Below are positions 35,846 to 46,288 of a stretch of 64,000 nt of DNA, one piece after another. Source of the DNA: Flavobacterium psychrophilum. GTDB lineage: Bacteria; Bacteroidota; Bacteroidia; Flavobacteriales; Flavobacteriaceae. Positions within the stretch are counted from its first letter, which is position 1; every line of letters starts with the position of its first letter. Position numbers and translations under genes: made by a program. Location: the NCBI GenBank assembly GCA_945862065.1, contig CAMAWT010000010.1, forward strand, positions 1 through 64,000, in the 5' to 3' direction. The notes under the pieces were generated by a model, which saw only the letters and a list, made by a program, of their open reading frames with translations, did no database searches and was not told the DNA's origin.

Positions 35846-35876
35846 TTGACATTGCTATTTGAATTGATTATATTTA
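35846..35876 (+). promoter_or_regulatory. Promoter of the clpC-like gene
   Basis: TTG (35846-35848), 20 bp, TATATTTA (35869-35876). The ATG follows at 35896. The box differs from TANNTTTG in the last base. No CIRCE-like hairpin is visible. Confidence 0.5.
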
Positions 35877-35895
35877 CATCAATAAACAAACAAAT

Positions 35896-38439
35896 ATGGA
35901 TGATAATTTTTCACCTAGAGTAAAAGACGTTATATCTTACAGTAAAGAAGAAGCATTACGGTTGGGCCATGATTTTATTGGTACTGAACATCTTATGCTG
36001 GGAATACTTCGTGACGGAAACGGAAAAGCAATAACAATTCTTAACAGTTTATCTATAGACCTTGAATATTTAAGACGAAAAGTAGAAATACTAAGTCCAC
36101 CAAATCCAAACATAGACAATTCTCTAGATAAACGCAATTTGCAATTAACCCGACAAGCAGAAAGAGCTTTGAAGACTACTTTTTTGGAAGCAAAAGTTTT
36201 TCAAAGTTCATCTATTAGTACGGCTCATCTGTTACTTTGTATTTTAAGAAATGAAAGTGACCCTACCACCAAGTTATTAAATAAAATGAAAGTCGATTAC
36301 GATACAGCAAAAGAACAATACATAGATATGACACCAAAAGAAGAAGATTTTTTAGAAAATTTACCAAAAAACGAATCGTTTAATGATGATTCTGGACTTG
36401 ATGATTCATCAAAAATTGATAATTTTAACACGCCAACAAATAAATCAAATAAAAAATCTAAAACTCCTGTTTTAGATAATTTTGGTAGAGATTTAACTGA
36501 AATGGCAGAAGACGGCAAACTCGATCCTGTTGTGGGTCGTGAAAAAGAAATTGAACGAGTTTCTCAAATTTTAAGTCGTAGAAAAAAGAACAACCCATTA
36601 CTAATTGGAGAACCTGGTGTGGGAAAATCAGCCATTGCGGAAGGTCTGGCTTTGCGAATTATCCAAAAAAAGGTATCGAGAATATTATTTAACAAACGAG
36701 TTGTGACTTTGGATTTAGCTAGTTTAGTAGCTGGAACAAAATACCGCGGGCAGTTTGAAGAACGCATGAAAGCCGTGATGAACGAATTAGAAAAGAATGA
36801 CGATATCATTCTTTTTATTGATGAAATTCATACCATTGTTGGCGCTGGTGGTGCAACGGGTTCATTAGATGCATCTAATATGTTTAAACCCGCTTTGGCA
36901 AGAGGTGAAATTCAATGTATTGGCGCAACAACTTTGGATGAATATAGACAATATATTGAAAAAGATGGTGCTCTTGAAAGACGTTTTCAAAAAGTAATCG
37001 TGGAGCCAACAAACGTTGAAGAAACCATTACCATTTTGAATAATATCAAAGATAAATATGAAGACCACCACAGTGTTATCTATTCGCCAGAAGCTATTGA
37101 AGCTTGTGTAAAACTTACGGATAGATACATGTCGGATCGATTTTTACCAGATAAAGCTATTGATGCACTTGATGAAGCTGGTTCTAGAGTTCACATAACT
37201 AATATTGACGTTCCGAAACAAATTCTTGATTTAGAACGACAATTAGAAGAAGTCAAAGAAAATAAAAATGCAGTTGTCAAAAGACAGAAATATGAAGAAG
37301 CTGCAAAATTGAGAGATGATGAAAAGAAAATTGAAAAAGACCTCGCAATAGCACAAGAAAAATGGGAAGAAGATTCTAAAAACAATCGTATTATTGTTAC
37401 CGAAGATAATGTTGCTGATGTCGTTTCCATGATGACGGGGATTCCTGTTAATAGAATTGCACAAACTGAAAGTAACAAATTGGCACAATTACCCGAACTA
37501 ATAAAAGGCAAAGTAGTTGGACAAAATGAAGCCGTTTTGAAAGTTGCTCGTTCTATACAAAGAAATCGTGCCGGATTGAAAGATCCAAACAGACCTATTG
37601 GTTCTTTTATTTTTCTTGGTCAAACAGGAGTTGGTAAAACACAATTAGCCAAAGTTATCGCACGTGAATTATTTGACTCAGAAGACGCGTTAATACGTAT
37701 AGACATGAGTGAATACATGGAGAAATTCGCAATTTCTAGATTAATTGGTGCACCTCCAGGTTATGTTGGCTATGAAGAAGGAGGACAATTAACAGAAAAA
37801 GTGAGACGTAAACCTTATTGTGTGGTTTTATTGGATGAGATTGAAAAAGCGCATCCTGATGTATTCAATATGATGCTTCAGGTACTAGATGATGGCTATT
37901 TGACTGATAGTTTAGGTAGAAAAATTGATTTTAAAAACACTATAATTATCATGACATCAAATGTGGGTGCCAGACAATTAAAAGATTTTGGACAAGGTGT
38001 TGGTTTCGGTACCGCTGCACGTGTAGCAAATGCTGAAGGCAATTCTAAAAGCATTATTGAAAATGCATTAAAGAAAACATTTGCACCTGAATTTTTAAAC
38101 AGAATTGATGATGTTATTGTGTTCAATGCTTTAGAAAAAGAAGATATCAATGTCATTATTGAAATCGAATTAGAAAAGCTGTATGCTCGAATTAAAAATT
38201 TAGGCTACAATCTTTCATTATCAGAAAAAGCTAAATCGTTCATTGCAGATAAAGGGTTTGACAAACAATTTGGTGCTAGACCATTAAAAAGAGCCATTCA
38301 AAAATATGTTGAAGACACATTGGCAGAAGAAATAATCACTGCTAAAATTGTAATGGGTGATGAAATTTTTATGGATATTGAAGAAGGAGCTCAAGAACTG
38401 AATGTGAAAATCAGCAAAACAGAGGAGCCTGCAAAATAA
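35896..38439 (+). CDS. clpC: ClpC-type AAA+ unfoldase
   Basis: This is an 847-residue Hsp100 protein. The N-terminal Clp repeat domain covers about 1-145 and a low-complexity linker about 145-190. The first AAA+ module has GEPGVGKSA (about 238) and FIDEIHTIVG. The UVR-type middle region, KRQKYEEAAKLRDDEKK, is at about 458-475. The second AAA+ module has GQTGVGKTQ (about 575) and VLLDEIEKAHPD. The middle region marks the ClpC rather than ClpB class. It unfolds substrates for ClpP or rescues aggregates using ATP. It is transcribed alone, with a terminator after it. Confidence 0.93.
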   Translation: MDDNFSPRVKDVISYSKEEALRLGHDFIGTEHLMLGILRDGNGKAITILNSLSIDLEYLRRKVEILSPPNPNIDNSLDKRNLQLTRQAERALKTTFLEAKVFQSSSISTAHLLLCILRNESDPTTKLLNKMKVDYDTAKEQYIDMTPKEEDFLENLPKNESFNDDSGLDDSSKIDNFNTPTNKSNKKSKTPVLDNFGRDLTEMAEDGKLDPVVGREKEIERVSQILSRRKKNNPLLIGEPGVGKSAIAEGLALRIIQKKVSRILFNKRVVTLDLASLVAGTKYRGQFEERMKAVMNELEKNDDIILFIDEIHTIVGAGGATGSLDASNMFKPALARGEIQCIGATTLDEYRQYIEKDGALERRFQKVIVEPTNVEETITILNNIKDKYEDHHSVIYSPEAIEACVKLTDRYMSDRFLPDKAIDALDEAGSRVHITNIDVPKQILDLERQLEEVKENKNAVVKRQKYEEAAKLRDDEKKIEKDLAIAQEKWEEDSKNNRIIVTEDNVADVVSMMTGIPVNRIAQTESNKLAQLPELIKGKVVGQNEAVLKVARSIQRNRAGLKDPNRPIGSFIFLGQTGVGKTQLAKVIARELFDSEDALIRIDMSEYMEKFAISRLIGAPPGYVGYEEGGQLTEKVRRKPYCVVLLDEIEKAHPDVFNMMLQVLDDGYLTDSLGRKIDFKNTIIIMTSNVGARQLKDFGQGVGFGTAARVANAEGNSKSIIENALKKTFAPEFLNRIDDVIVFNALEKEDINVIIEIELEKLYARIKNLGYNLSLSEKAKSFIADKGFDKQFGARPLKRAIQKYVEDTLAEEIITAKIVMGDEIFMDIEEGAQELNVKISKTEEPAK

Positions 38440-38459
38440 GAACAACTAAAATTCAAGTT

Positions 38460-38501
38460 AAACCACTATTAATCTAAAAATAATATTAATAGTGGTTTTT
38501 C
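38460..38501 (+). terminator. Terminator after clpC
   Basis: AACCACTATTAAT (38461-38473) pairs with ATTAATAGTGGTT (38485-38497), followed by T5 and a T-rich tract. Confidence 0.8.
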
Positions 38502-38548
38502 ATTTTAAAAAAAGTAGTACATTCGGAATCTATTTTAATTTGGTACTC

Positions 38549-39916
38549 ATGCCTCAAAACAAAATCATATTAGGGTCAGAAGAATGGTGTTCTTTTCCCG
38601 ATTTAGGAATTCCAGCAATCAAAGCACGTGTTGACTCTGGTGCCAAAACATCTGCATTACACGCAATAAATATTGTACCTTTTGTAAAAGATGACACCAA
38701 TTGGGTGAAGTTTGATATCAACCCAATTCAAAACAACCTTAAAACCGTTAAACATTGCGAGGCAATGTTAATAGATAAACGAATAGTTAAAAGCTCAAGT
38801 GGATATACTGAACAAAGATATGTAATACAATCTAGCATAACCATTGGCGATACTAATTGGACCATAGAAATGACGCTAACCAATCGAGATTCTATGGGTT
38901 TCCGTATGCTTTTAGGACGAGAAGCCATGAGCGGAAGGATTTTAGTAGATCCAGAAAAACAATATTTACTCGGAGAACCAACATTAGAAACATTAAAACA
39001 AATTTATGTTTCTGAAGCTGAACAAAAAGATGGGTTACGAATTGGTTTACTTGCTAGTAATCCAGAATTATACAGTAACCGACGAATCATGGAAGCCGGA
39101 ACCATGCGCGGGCATCAAATGGAATTTCTAAACATCAAAGAATGTTACATGAAATTAGATGCTGATAGGCCCGAAATTCATTATAGAGGTGGAAGAATTT
39201 TGGACAAATTCGATGCCATCATTCCAAGAATAAGACCTAGCATCACTTTTTATGGATGTGCCTTAACCAGACAATTTGAAGCTTTAAAAGTGTATTGTTT
39301 AAATTCTGCAGCAGCTATAACACAATCAAGAGACAAACTCTATTCGTTACAACTACTTTTAAATCATGGAGTTGACATACCAACAACAGGATTTGCAAAT
39401 TCACCGTTAGATACTGACGATTTAATCAAAATGGTTGGTGGGTCGCCTCTTATTGTAAAATTACTAGAAGGTACACAAGGAAAAGGTGTTGTACTTGCAG
39501 AAACCAAAAAAGCAGCAGAATCTGTAATTAACGCTTTCAAAAGCTTGAATGCCAATATTTTAGTTCAAGAATTCATAAAAGAAGCAAACGGTAAAGATTT
39601 ACGTCTTTTTGTTATCGACGGAAAAGTTGTTGCAACCATACAACGTGTAGCCCTTCCAGGTGAATTTAGAGCAAATATACATTTAGGCGGTACTGCCTCA
39701 TTGATTAAACCAACTGCCGAAGAACGAAGAATTGCAGTAAAAGCTGCCAAAGCTATGGATTTAAAAGTGGCTGGTGTAGATATTATTCGTTCTTCAAAAG
39801 GACCTTTATTATTAGAAGTAAATTCATCTCCTGGATTGGAAGGAATTGAAGGAGCAACCAATAAAGACATTGCAGGAGAAATGATCAGAGCTATTGAAAA
39901 GAATTTTAAATGGTAA
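38549..39916 (+). CDS. RimB-like Zn protease / RimK ATP-grasp fusion
   Basis: This is a 455-residue protein from the ATG at 38549 ([20 protein letters not shown]); the frame extends upstream into the clpC terminator, so an earlier start is unlikely. Residues about 5-145 match the RimB/ATP-dependent zinc protease family with [16 protein letters not shown], a retropepsin-like DSGA. Residues about 165-455 match RimK, with ATP-grasp elements [29 protein letters not shown] and [15 protein letters not shown]. RimK adds glutamate residues to protein or peptide C-termini, and RimB-like proteases trim them. The fusion is common in Bacteroidota. The physiological substrate is not known. Confidence 0.88.
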   Translation: MPQNKIILGSEEWCSFPDLGIPAIKARVDSGAKTSALHAINIVPFVKDDTNWVKFDINPIQNNLKTVKHCEAMLIDKRIVKSSSGYTEQRYVIQSSITIGDTNWTIEMTLTNRDSMGFRMLLGREAMSGRILVDPEKQYLLGEPTLETLKQIYVSEAEQKDGLRIGLLASNPELYSNRRIMEAGTMRGHQMEFLNIKECYMKLDADRPEIHYRGGRILDKFDAIIPRIRPSITFYGCALTRQFEALKVYCLNSAAAITQSRDKLYSLQLLLNHGVDIPTTGFANSPLDTDDLIKMVGGSPLIVKLLEGTQGKGVVLAETKKAAESVINAFKSLNANILVQEFIKEANGKDLRLFVIDGKVVATIQRVALPGEFRANIHLGGTASLIKPTAEERRIAVKAAKAMDLKVAGVDIIRSSKGPLLLEVNSSPGLEGIEGATNKDIAGEMIRAIEKNFKW

Positions 39917-39948
39917 ACATAAATTAATTAAATCAAATCCAAAAAAAC

Positions 39949-40326
39949 ATGAACACAGCAAGAAAAATTATAATCTATATTTTACTTTTTATTACGCTAT
40001 CAATTACTTTCTACACTTTATTTATTTATTATTTCAATGTAAGTGAGGGTGTTAGAAGCGGCATTTTATCAAAATTCAGCCATAAAGGAATACTCATTAA
40101 AACATGGGAAGGCGAATTAAACGAAGGTTTTGGAGCAACCCGTTTTTTCCCGTTTTCAGTCGAAGACAAACAAGAACAAGTTATTGAAGATTTAAAAAAA
40201 TACCAAGGTCAATACGTAAAATTAGAATACAACGAACGTTTAAAAACTTTGCCTTGGTGGGGCGATACGCACTATTTTATCATAAAAGTAACCCCTGAAA
40301 AATCACCCTATTTGAATTCAAAATAA
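39949..40326 (+). CDS. Conserved hypothetical membrane-anchored protein
   Basis: This is a 125-residue protein. One N-terminal membrane segment (IIIYILLFITLSITFYTLFIYY) precedes a small domain with SHKGILIKTWEGELNEGF, FPFSVEDKQEQVIEDL and GQYVKLEYNERLKTLPWWGDT. I recall family members annotated in Flavobacteriia as 6-phosphogluconate dehydrogenase, which the sequence does not support. Its stop overlaps the next start (TAATG), so it is translationally coupled to the thioesterase. Confidence 0.8.
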   Translation: MNTARKIIIYILLFITLSITFYTLFIYYFNVSEGVRSGILSKFSHKGILIKTWEGELNEGFGATRFFPFSVEDKQEQVIEDLKKYQGQYVKLEYNERLKTLPWWGDTHYFIIKVTPEKSPYLNSK

Positions 40327-40880
40327 TGCAAACCACAAACACTGTATCTGCCTCAAAAATTAAAATATCCGAACTAATGTTGCCATCACATTCCAATTTT
40401 AGTGGCAAAATTCATGGCGGCTATCTACTCAAACTAATGGATCAAATAGCTTTTGCATGTGCTTCAAAATATTCTGGTTGCTACTGCGTTACCGCCTCTG
40501 TTGACACTGTTGATTTTTTAAATCCAGTTGAAATTGGCGAACTTGTAACTCTCAAAGCATCCGTAAATTATACTGGAAACACCTCAATGGTTGTAGGAAT
40601 CAGAGTTACCTCTGAACACATTCAAACAGGAAAAATAAAGCATTGCAATTCAAGTTATTTTACAATGATAGCCAAAGACGAAAACGGAAATAACATCAAA
40701 GTACCTCAATTAATTCTTTCCGATTATAACGAAATAAGACGCTTTTATGAAAGCGTTTATCGTATCGAAAATAAAAAAAAATACAAAGAATTAGAAAACA
40801 AATTTGATTACAAATCAGAACAAGCCATAGAAAATCTCAAAAATTATAATGTGGTACTTTCTGATAAATTCAAAAAATAA
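40326..40880 (+). CDS. Acyl-CoA thioesterase (hotdog fold)
   Basis: This 184-residue protein has the single hotdog domain of the ACOT/YciA group: GKIHGGYLLKLMDQIAFACA (Asp-containing catalytic helix), DTVDFLNPVEIGELVTLKASVNY and FTMIAKDENG. It hydrolyses acyl-CoA to free acid and CoA in the cytosol. The C-terminal 50 residues form a charged helical extension. It is coupled to the preceding membrane protein gene. Confidence 0.9.
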   Translation: MQTTNTVSASKIKISELMLPSHSNFSGKIHGGYLLKLMDQIAFACASKYSGCYCVTASVDTVDFLNPVEIGELVTLKASVNYTGNTSMVVGIRVTSEHIQTGKIKHCNSSYFTMIAKDENGNNIKVPQLILSDYNEIRRFYESVYRIENKKKYKELENKFDYKSEQAIENLKNYNVVLSDKFKK

Positions 40881-40898
40881 ATAAGTACAACCAAATGG

Positions 40899-41006
40899 CT
40901 CGGGCATTTCTATAATCCATTTTCCCGCTGTCCGTTTCAATCTTTTTTCAAATCTTGGTTAAAAAAAACCAAGATTTGAAAAAAGGATTTCCACTACCAT
41001 CGGGGG
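40899..41006 (-). repeat. Dispersed long-hairpin repeat, copy A
   Basis: Read on the minus strand, AGTGGAAATCC leads into an 18-bp near-perfect stem (CAAATCTTGGTT with AACCAAGATTTG plus A/T tracts), then GATTGAAACGGACAGCGGG. The same flanks (GAAxTGGAAA before and TTGAAACGGAAAGCTGG after a long gene-free stem) define copies B (41858-42001) and C (51221-51365). The stem sequences differ between copies, so the structure is conserved rather than the sequence. Confidence 0.6.
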
Positions 41007-41144
41007 TAAGAAACAATGGTCTTTTGCAAAATTAGAATCCTGAAAAGAACTTGGTGCTAAAATCACAAAATACTTTATGAAGACAAAAAATCATACTTTC
41101 ACTCATTAAAAAGAATTAACTAAATGTACTTAATCAAATCTCAA

Positions 41145-41819
41145 ATGAATAGAATCATTATTTTATTATTTATATTATCCACAAACACCTTTTTTGCACA
41201 ACTAAAAACAGTCATTGGAGAAACAGATTATCCATTTTGGATTCAGGTGCCCAAGAATGAAAAAACAGAAAAACAACCCGTTTTGATAGTACTTCATGGA
41301 AAAAGTCTTTCTGGAACAGATATTGATAAAGTAAAAAGATATGGCGTTTTGAGTGCCATCAAAAAAGGTAGAAATATATCCGCAATAGTTGTGGCTCCGC
41401 AACTTGCATCTGGTTCCTGGAATCCAGATAAAGTACTGCAATTACTGGAATATGTACAAAAAAACTACAATACAGACACTTCAAAAATATATGTTTGTGG
41501 CATGAGTTTGGGCGGCTATGGAACGCTTCATTTTGCAGGAAAATATCCTGAAAAAATTACAGCTGCCGTTGCCATTTGTGGTGGTGGTTTTACAAAAGAT
41601 GCCTGCAATTTGGCCAAAGTTCCTCTCAAGATTTACCATGGAGATAATGACAAAGCTGTTCCTTTATCTGAATCATCAAAAATTGTAAATGCCATAAAAG
41701 AATGCGATAAAAATGCACCTTGCGAATTTATTATCGTAAAAGGTGGAACACATGGCAGTGTAGAACGCATTTTTCATGAAGACGCTATGTATCAATGGTT
41801 TTTTAAACAATCTAGATAA
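41145..41819 (+). CDS. Exported alpha/beta hydrolase (esterase D / depolymerase type)
   Basis: This is a 224-residue protein from the ATG at 41145, which gives a clean signal peptide MNRIIILLFILSTNTFFAQ. The fold shows VLIVLHGKSLSG, the nucleophile elbow YVCGMSLGGYGTLHFAG with its Ser, an Asp in KIYHGDNDKAVP and His in KGGTHGSVE. These are the catalytic triad positions of prolyl-oligopeptidase-like or PHB-depolymerase-like esterases. It acts in the periplasm or outside the cell. The substrate is unknown. It is flanked by copies A and B of the dispersed repeat and seems to be a single-gene unit. Confidence 0.85.
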   Translation: MNRIIILLFILSTNTFFAQLKTVIGETDYPFWIQVPKNEKTEKQPVLIVLHGKSLSGTDIDKVKRYGVLSAIKKGRNISAIVVAPQLASGSWNPDKVLQLLEYVQKNYNTDTSKIYVCGMSLGGYGTLHFAGKYPEKITAAVAICGGGFTKDACNLAKVPLKIYHGDNDKAVPLSESSKIVNAIKECDKNAPCEFIIVKGGTHGSVERIFHEDAMYQWFFKQSR

Positions 41820-41857
41820 AATCTACTTTAGAAAAATTTCTTATGTAAACAGGTTTC

Positions 41858-42001
41858 CTAGCCCAGATTGAAGTGAAAAGCCCGGAAGCCCAAAAGGGAT
41901 TTTTTGTTGACAGAAAAGAGCGACCAACGGAAGCTACTTTTGTGGCATACAAAAAACCCTTTTGGGCTGAGGACTTGAAACGGAAAGCTGGATTAGCTTC
42001 T
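41858..42001 (+). repeat. Dispersed long-hairpin repeat, copy B
   Basis: It begins CTAGCCCAGATTGAAGTG and ends CGGAAAGCTGGATTAGCTTC. In between, AGCCCAAAAGGG and a T-rich tract pair with ACAAAAAACCCTTTTGGGCT. It lies between the hydrolase gene and the end of hutH. The first and last 20 bases match copy C closely. Confidence 0.65.
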
Positions 42002-42010
42002 TATAAAAAA

Positions 42011-43507
42011 CTAGATTTCAACCTGAAAACTATCCAAAAATGCAACCGCATTTTTAATATCAAAATGCAAAATCCGATCTTCGGTTAATAAAGGAACCGA
42101 TTCTCTAAACGATTTTAAAAACATCTCAATAAAAGCACTTGATTGTAGTGGCCTTCTAAATTCAATGGCTTGCGAAGCATTCATTAATTCGATTGCTAAA
42201 ATACGTTCTAGATTTTCAACAATTTTATAACATTTTGTGGCGGCATTTGCGCCCATACTTACATGATCTTCTTGCCCGTTGGAAGAGACGATACTATCAA
42301 CACTGGCAGGGGTTGCCAATTGTTTGTTTTGACTTGCAATGCTTGCAGCAGTATATTGCGGAATCATAAAACCAGAATTCAATCCCGGATTATTGACCAA
42401 AAAAGCGGGTAAATTCCGTGATCCAGAAATGAGTTGATACGTTCTTCTTTCAGAAATACTTCCCAATTCAGATAAAGCGATACTTAAAAAATCTAAGGCT
42501 AATGCCAAGGGTTGCCCATGAAAATTACCTCCAGAAATAATCAAATCTTCGCCAACAAAAATATTTGGATTATCGGTAACCGAGTTAATTTCAGTTTTAA
42601 ATACTTTACTAACATAGTCAATAGCATCTTTGGAAGCGCCATGAACTTGTGGAATACATCTAAAAGAATATGGGTCTTGCACATGTTGCTTTTCTTGAAC
42701 AATTATTTCGCTGTCTTCTAAAAATTCTGTAATTCTTTTGGCTGTAGCCAATTGACCTTTATGAGGTCGAACATAATGAATAAGCTCATTGAAAGGCTCA
42801 ATTCTACCGTCGAAACCTTCTAAAGAAATGGCTGAAATCAAGTCGGCAAAAAAGGATAATTTATTAGATTTCAACAAAATATAACAACCATAAGCACTCA
42901 TAAACTGTGTACCGTTTAATAAAGCCAATCCTTCTTTTGATTGTAATTGAATAGGACTCCAACCAAATTTATCTAAAACTATTTGGGCGGGAACTTTATT
43001 TCCTTCAAAATAGACTTCTCCTTGACCTAATAATGGTAGCGACAAATGCGCAAGAGGTGCCAAATCTCCGCTAGCTCCCAATGAACCTTGAGTGAAAATT
43101 ACAGGCAAAATATTGTTATTGTAAAAATCTACCAACCTTTCAACGGTTTCTAGTTGGACTCCCGAATGTCCGTAACTCAACGATTGAATTTTTAAAAACA
43201 ACATGATTTTTACAATTTCATTTGGAACTTCATCCCCTATTCCACAAGCGTGCGATTTTACTAAATTCTCTTGTAATTGTGAAAGATTTTTAGATGATAT
43301 TTTTACATTACACAAAGATCCAAATCCGGTGTTTATTCCATAAATAGGTTGGTCTTCAACCGACATTTTTTGATCTAAATAATTCCTACAATTGGAAATT
43401 TTTTCTTTTACTTCATCTGATAAAATAATTGTTTTTTGTTGAACAATTATTTCTTGAAGGTCTTCAATTGTAAGGTTTTGTGTACTGATGTAATGTGAAT
43501 TTGGCAT
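42011..43507 (-). CDS. hutH: Histidine ammonia-lyase
   Basis: This 498-residue enzyme of the aromatic amino acid lyase family deaminates histidine to urocanate. The MIO prosthetic group forms from Ala-Ser-Gly in GSLGASGDLAPLAHL (about 144-146). YGINTGFGSL near the N-terminus and SSNGQEDHVSMGANA near the C-terminus are typical. No other hut genes are next to it here. Related lyases acting on tyrosine exist, but the overall pattern is that of HutH. Confidence 0.93.
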   Translation of the reverse strand: MPNSHYISTQNLTIEDLQEIIVQQKTIILSDEVKEKISNCRNYLDQKMSVEDQPIYGINTGFGSLCNVKISSKNLSQLQENLVKSHACGIGDEVPNEIVKIMLFLKIQSLSYGHSGVQLETVERLVDFYNNNILPVIFTQGSLGASGDLAPLAHLSLPLLGQGEVYFEGNKVPAQIVLDKFGWSPIQLQSKEGLALLNGTQFMSAYGCYILLKSNKLSFFADLISAISLEGFDGRIEPFNELIHYVRPHKGQLATAKRITEFLEDSEIIVQEKQHVQDPYSFRCIPQVHGASKDAIDYVSKVFKTEINSVTDNPNIFVGEDLIISGGNFHGQPLALALDFLSIALSELGSISERRTYQLISGSRNLPAFLVNNPGLNSGFMIPQYTAASIASQNKQLATPASVDSIVSSNGQEDHVSMGANAATKCYKIVENLERILAIELMNASQAIEFRRPLQSSAFIEMFLKSFRESVPLLTEDRILHFDIKNAVAFLDSFQVEI

Positions 43508-43720
43508 TTTTCTTAAATTTTGATGTAAAAATCTATAATCATATCTTAATAAGCAACTATTTTTTATACTATTTTTTTAAGATTACTTTTGATATGGCAA
43601 AACCTTTTTATAGAATTTATTGAATATAATGCCATTATCCAAAAAACAATTCAAAATATAATTACTTAGATATCGGTAAAAATAGTATTTTTGTAACCCT
43701 AACAAATAAATTATTTAACG

Positions 43721-44806
43721 ATGAAAAACACAGCCTTATCACATATTCACGAAGCAATTGGCGCAAAAATGGTTCCTTTTGCAGGATACAATATGCCCGT
43801 TCAATATGAAGGAGTCAATGCAGAACACGAAACTGTGAGAAATGGTATTGGTGTTTTTGATGTGTCGCACATGGGAGAATTTTTTCTAAAAGGTGAAAAT
43901 GCGTTGGCATTGATACAAAAAGTTACAACAAATGATGCCTCAAAACTTATAAATGGCAAAGCGCAATATTCATGTCTTCCAAATAATGAAGGCGGAATTG
44001 TAGATGATTTAATTGTTTACAAAATAGAAGACAACCATTATATGTTGGTTGTAAATGCGTCAAATATAGATAAAGACTGGAATTGGATTTCTTCAAATAA
44101 TGATTTGGGCGTTGAAATGATTAATGCATCTGATGATTATTCACTTCTTGCTATTCAAGGACCAAAATCTGCAGAGGCGATGCAATCATTAACATCCATT
44201 GATTTAAAAAACATGCCTTATTATTCGTTTCAAATTGGCGATTTTGCCGGTGAAAAAGATGTAATAATTTCAGCAACAGGATATACTGGTTCGGGTGGTT
44301 TTGAAATTTATTTTAAAAATGAAATAGCTGAAAAAATTTGGAATACTATTTTTGAAGCAGGAAAATCATTTGGAATCAAACCAATCGGATTGGCTGCTAG
44401 AGATACATTACGTTTGGAAATGGGATATTGTTTGTATGGAAATGACATAAACGATACCACTTCGCCAATCGAAGCTGGTTTGGGTTGGATTACAAAATTT
44501 GATAAAAAATTCACAAATTCAGAAGCATTACTGTTGCAAAAAGAACAAGGTGTTTCTAAAAAATTAGTAGGTTTTGAAATGGTTGACAGAGGAATTCCAC
44601 GTCATGATTACGAAATTGTTGACGCTGATGGAACTAACATCGGAATTGTAACTTCTGGAACGCAATCGCCAAGTTTAGGAAAAGCAATTGGAATGGGTTA
44701 TGTAAAGACGGAATTTGCTGGAGTTGATACTGAAATTTATATTTTAATTAGAGATAAAAAAATTGCTGCCAAAGTAGTAAAATTGCCATTTTATAAAAAA
44801 GCATAA
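43721..44806 (+). CDS. gcvT: Aminomethyltransferase (glycine cleavage T protein)
   Basis: This 361-residue protein transfers the methylene group from the H protein's aminomethyl-lipoyl arm to tetrahydrofolate and releases ammonia. It contains [17 protein letters not shown], the folate-binding [12 protein letters not shown], and [16 protein letters not shown]. Length and start are standard. A TATTTTTG box at 43686-43693 is a plausible -7 element. No gcvH or gcvP is adjacent. Confidence 0.95.
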   Translation: MKNTALSHIHEAIGAKMVPFAGYNMPVQYEGVNAEHETVRNGIGVFDVSHMGEFFLKGENALALIQKVTTNDASKLINGKAQYSCLPNNEGGIVDDLIVYKIEDNHYMLVVNASNIDKDWNWISSNNDLGVEMINASDDYSLLAIQGPKSAEAMQSLTSIDLKNMPYYSFQIGDFAGEKDVIISATGYTGSGGFEIYFKNEIAEKIWNTIFEAGKSFGIKPIGLAARDTLRLEMGYCLYGNDINDTTSPIEAGLGWITKFDKKFTNSEALLLQKEQGVSKKLVGFEMVDRGIPRHDYEIVDADGTNIGIVTSGTQSPSLGKAIGMGYVKTEFAGVDTEIYILIRDKKIAAKVVKLPFYKKA

Positions 44807-44919
44807 GTTTTTTTTGAAATTTTTGTTGAGAAAAGTAGTTTTGCAAAAGGTAAATTAAAAAATATAGAAATGTTACCAATTCAATCTTGAATAGGTAACG
44901 ATGAATAAAAAAGTTAGAA

Positions 44920-45645
44920 ATGGGAAGAGCGTTCGAATTTAGAAAAGGTAGAAAAATGAAACGTTGGGCAGCAATGGCCAAAGCGTTTACACGAATTGGA
45001 AAAGACATTGTAATGGCAGTAAAAGAAGGTGGTCCTTCGCCTGAAGCTAATGCTCGTTTGAGAGCAGTAATTCAGAATGCCAAGGCAGCCAACATGCCAA
45101 AAGACAACGTAGAAAGAGCTATCAAAAAAGCTACTGATAAAGATACGGCAAATTATAAAGAAGTGTTGTTTGAAGGTTATGCGCCACACGGAATAGCTCT
45201 ATTGATTGAAACGGCTACTGATAACAACAACAGAACCGTAGCAAACGTAAGAAGTTATTTCAATAAATGCAACGGAACCATGGGAACTCAAGGATCTGTA
45301 GAATTTATGTTTGACCATTCTTGTAATTTTAGAATTCCAAATGATGGCGTTGATATTGAAGAAATGGAGCTTGAATTTATTGATTTTGGTGCCGAAGAAA
45401 TTTTTGCTGATGAAGATGGTATTTTAATTTATGCTCCTTTTGGTAGTTTTGGTGCTATTCAAAAAGAGTTAGAAAACAGAGGAATTGAAATTTTATCTTC
45501 TGGATTTGAAAGAATACCACAAGTAACTAAGAAATTAACTCCAGAACAAATTGCTGATGTTGAAAAATTGATAGACAAAATCGAAGAAGATGATGACGTG
45601 ATGAACGTGTATCACACCATGGACGAGTCGGAAATGGAAGATTAA
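44920..45645 (+). CDS. YebC/PmpR-family protein
   Basis: This 241-residue protein has the full YebC pattern: RGRKMKRWAAMAKAFTRIGKDI (here FRKGRKMKRW), GGPSPEANARLRAVIQNAKAANMPKDNVERAI, FEGYAPHGIALLIE, and TQGSVEFMF. YebC family members have been described as DNA-binding regulators, and more recently some as ribosome-associated factors that relieve stalling at proline-rich stretches. Which role applies here cannot be told from sequence. Confidence 0.93.
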   Translation: MGRAFEFRKGRKMKRWAAMAKAFTRIGKDIVMAVKEGGPSPEANARLRAVIQNAKAANMPKDNVERAIKKATDKDTANYKEVLFEGYAPHGIALLIETATDNNNRTVANVRSYFNKCNGTMGTQGSVEFMFDHSCNFRIPNDGVDIEEMELEFIDFGAEEIFADEDGILIYAPFGSFGAIQKELENRGIEILSSGFERIPQVTKKLTPEQIADVEKLIDKIEEDDDVMNVYHTMDESEMED

Positions 45646-45677
45646 TCTTTGGGATGAAAGTATTTTTAAATTAAAAG

Positions 45678-46214
45678 ATGAATATAGAGCAATTAAAATA
45701 TCCAATAGGAAAATTTATTTGTGAGGGTACTATTGACCAAAGCAATATTGAAAATTGGATCCAAGAACTTTCGACATTCCCTTTGCGATTAAGAAATGAA
45801 GTTGAAAACTTAAACGATAAACAATTAGATACTCGATATAGAAAAGAAGGATGGACTATCAGGCAAGTAATTCATCATTGCGCTGATAGTCATATGAATA
45901 GTTTTATTCGATTTAAACTGGCATTAACTGAAGATAATCCAACTATTAAACCCTATTATGAAGAACGTTGGTCAGAATTAGTAGATAGCAAGGTGATGTC
46001 CATAGAAAGTTCCCTAAAAATAATTGAAGGGTTACATACAAGATGGACTATTTTAATTCAAAATTTAACTGAATCCGATTTAACCAAAACTTTTACGCAT
46101 CCTGAAAGTGGAAGAAGTTATAAATTGAATGAAACGATTGGATTGTATGCTTGGCACAGTAATCACCATTTAGCGCATATTGTTGAAACTAAAAAACAGT
46201 ACAATTGGATTTAA
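45678..46214 (+). CDS. YfiT/DinB-family putative metal-dependent hydrolase
   Basis: This 178-residue four-helix protein of the DinB superfamily, YfiT subgroup, has GWTIRQVIHHCADSHMN and LYAWHSNHHLAHI, which supply the metal-binding histidines. In bacillithiol producers, YfiT/BstA-type members act as thiol transferases; in others they are hydrolases of unknown substrate. It follows yebC by 32 bp and may be co-transcribed. Confidence 0.85.
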   Translation: MNIEQLKYPIGKFICEGTIDQSNIENWIQELSTFPLRLRNEVENLNDKQLDTRYRKEGWTIRQVIHHCADSHMNSFIRFKLALTEDNPTIKPYYEERWSELVDSKVMSIESSLKIIEGLHTRWTILIQNLTESDLTKTFTHPESGRSYKLNETIGLYAWHSNHHLAHIVETKKQYNWI

Positions 46215-46223
46215 AATTAGACT

Positions 46224-46268
46224 ATGAAATTATATAATTCATATAAAACCAAATATAAAAACCAGTAA
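46224..46268 (+). pseudogene. Truncated copy of the start of the 46544 gene
   Basis: ATGAAATTATATAATTCA is identical at 46224 and 46544 (18 bp), but here the frame closes after 14 codons (MKLYNSYKTKYKNQ). It looks like a remnant of a local duplication. Confidence 0.4.
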
Positions 46269-46288
46269 ACAAATCTAATCCATAAAAT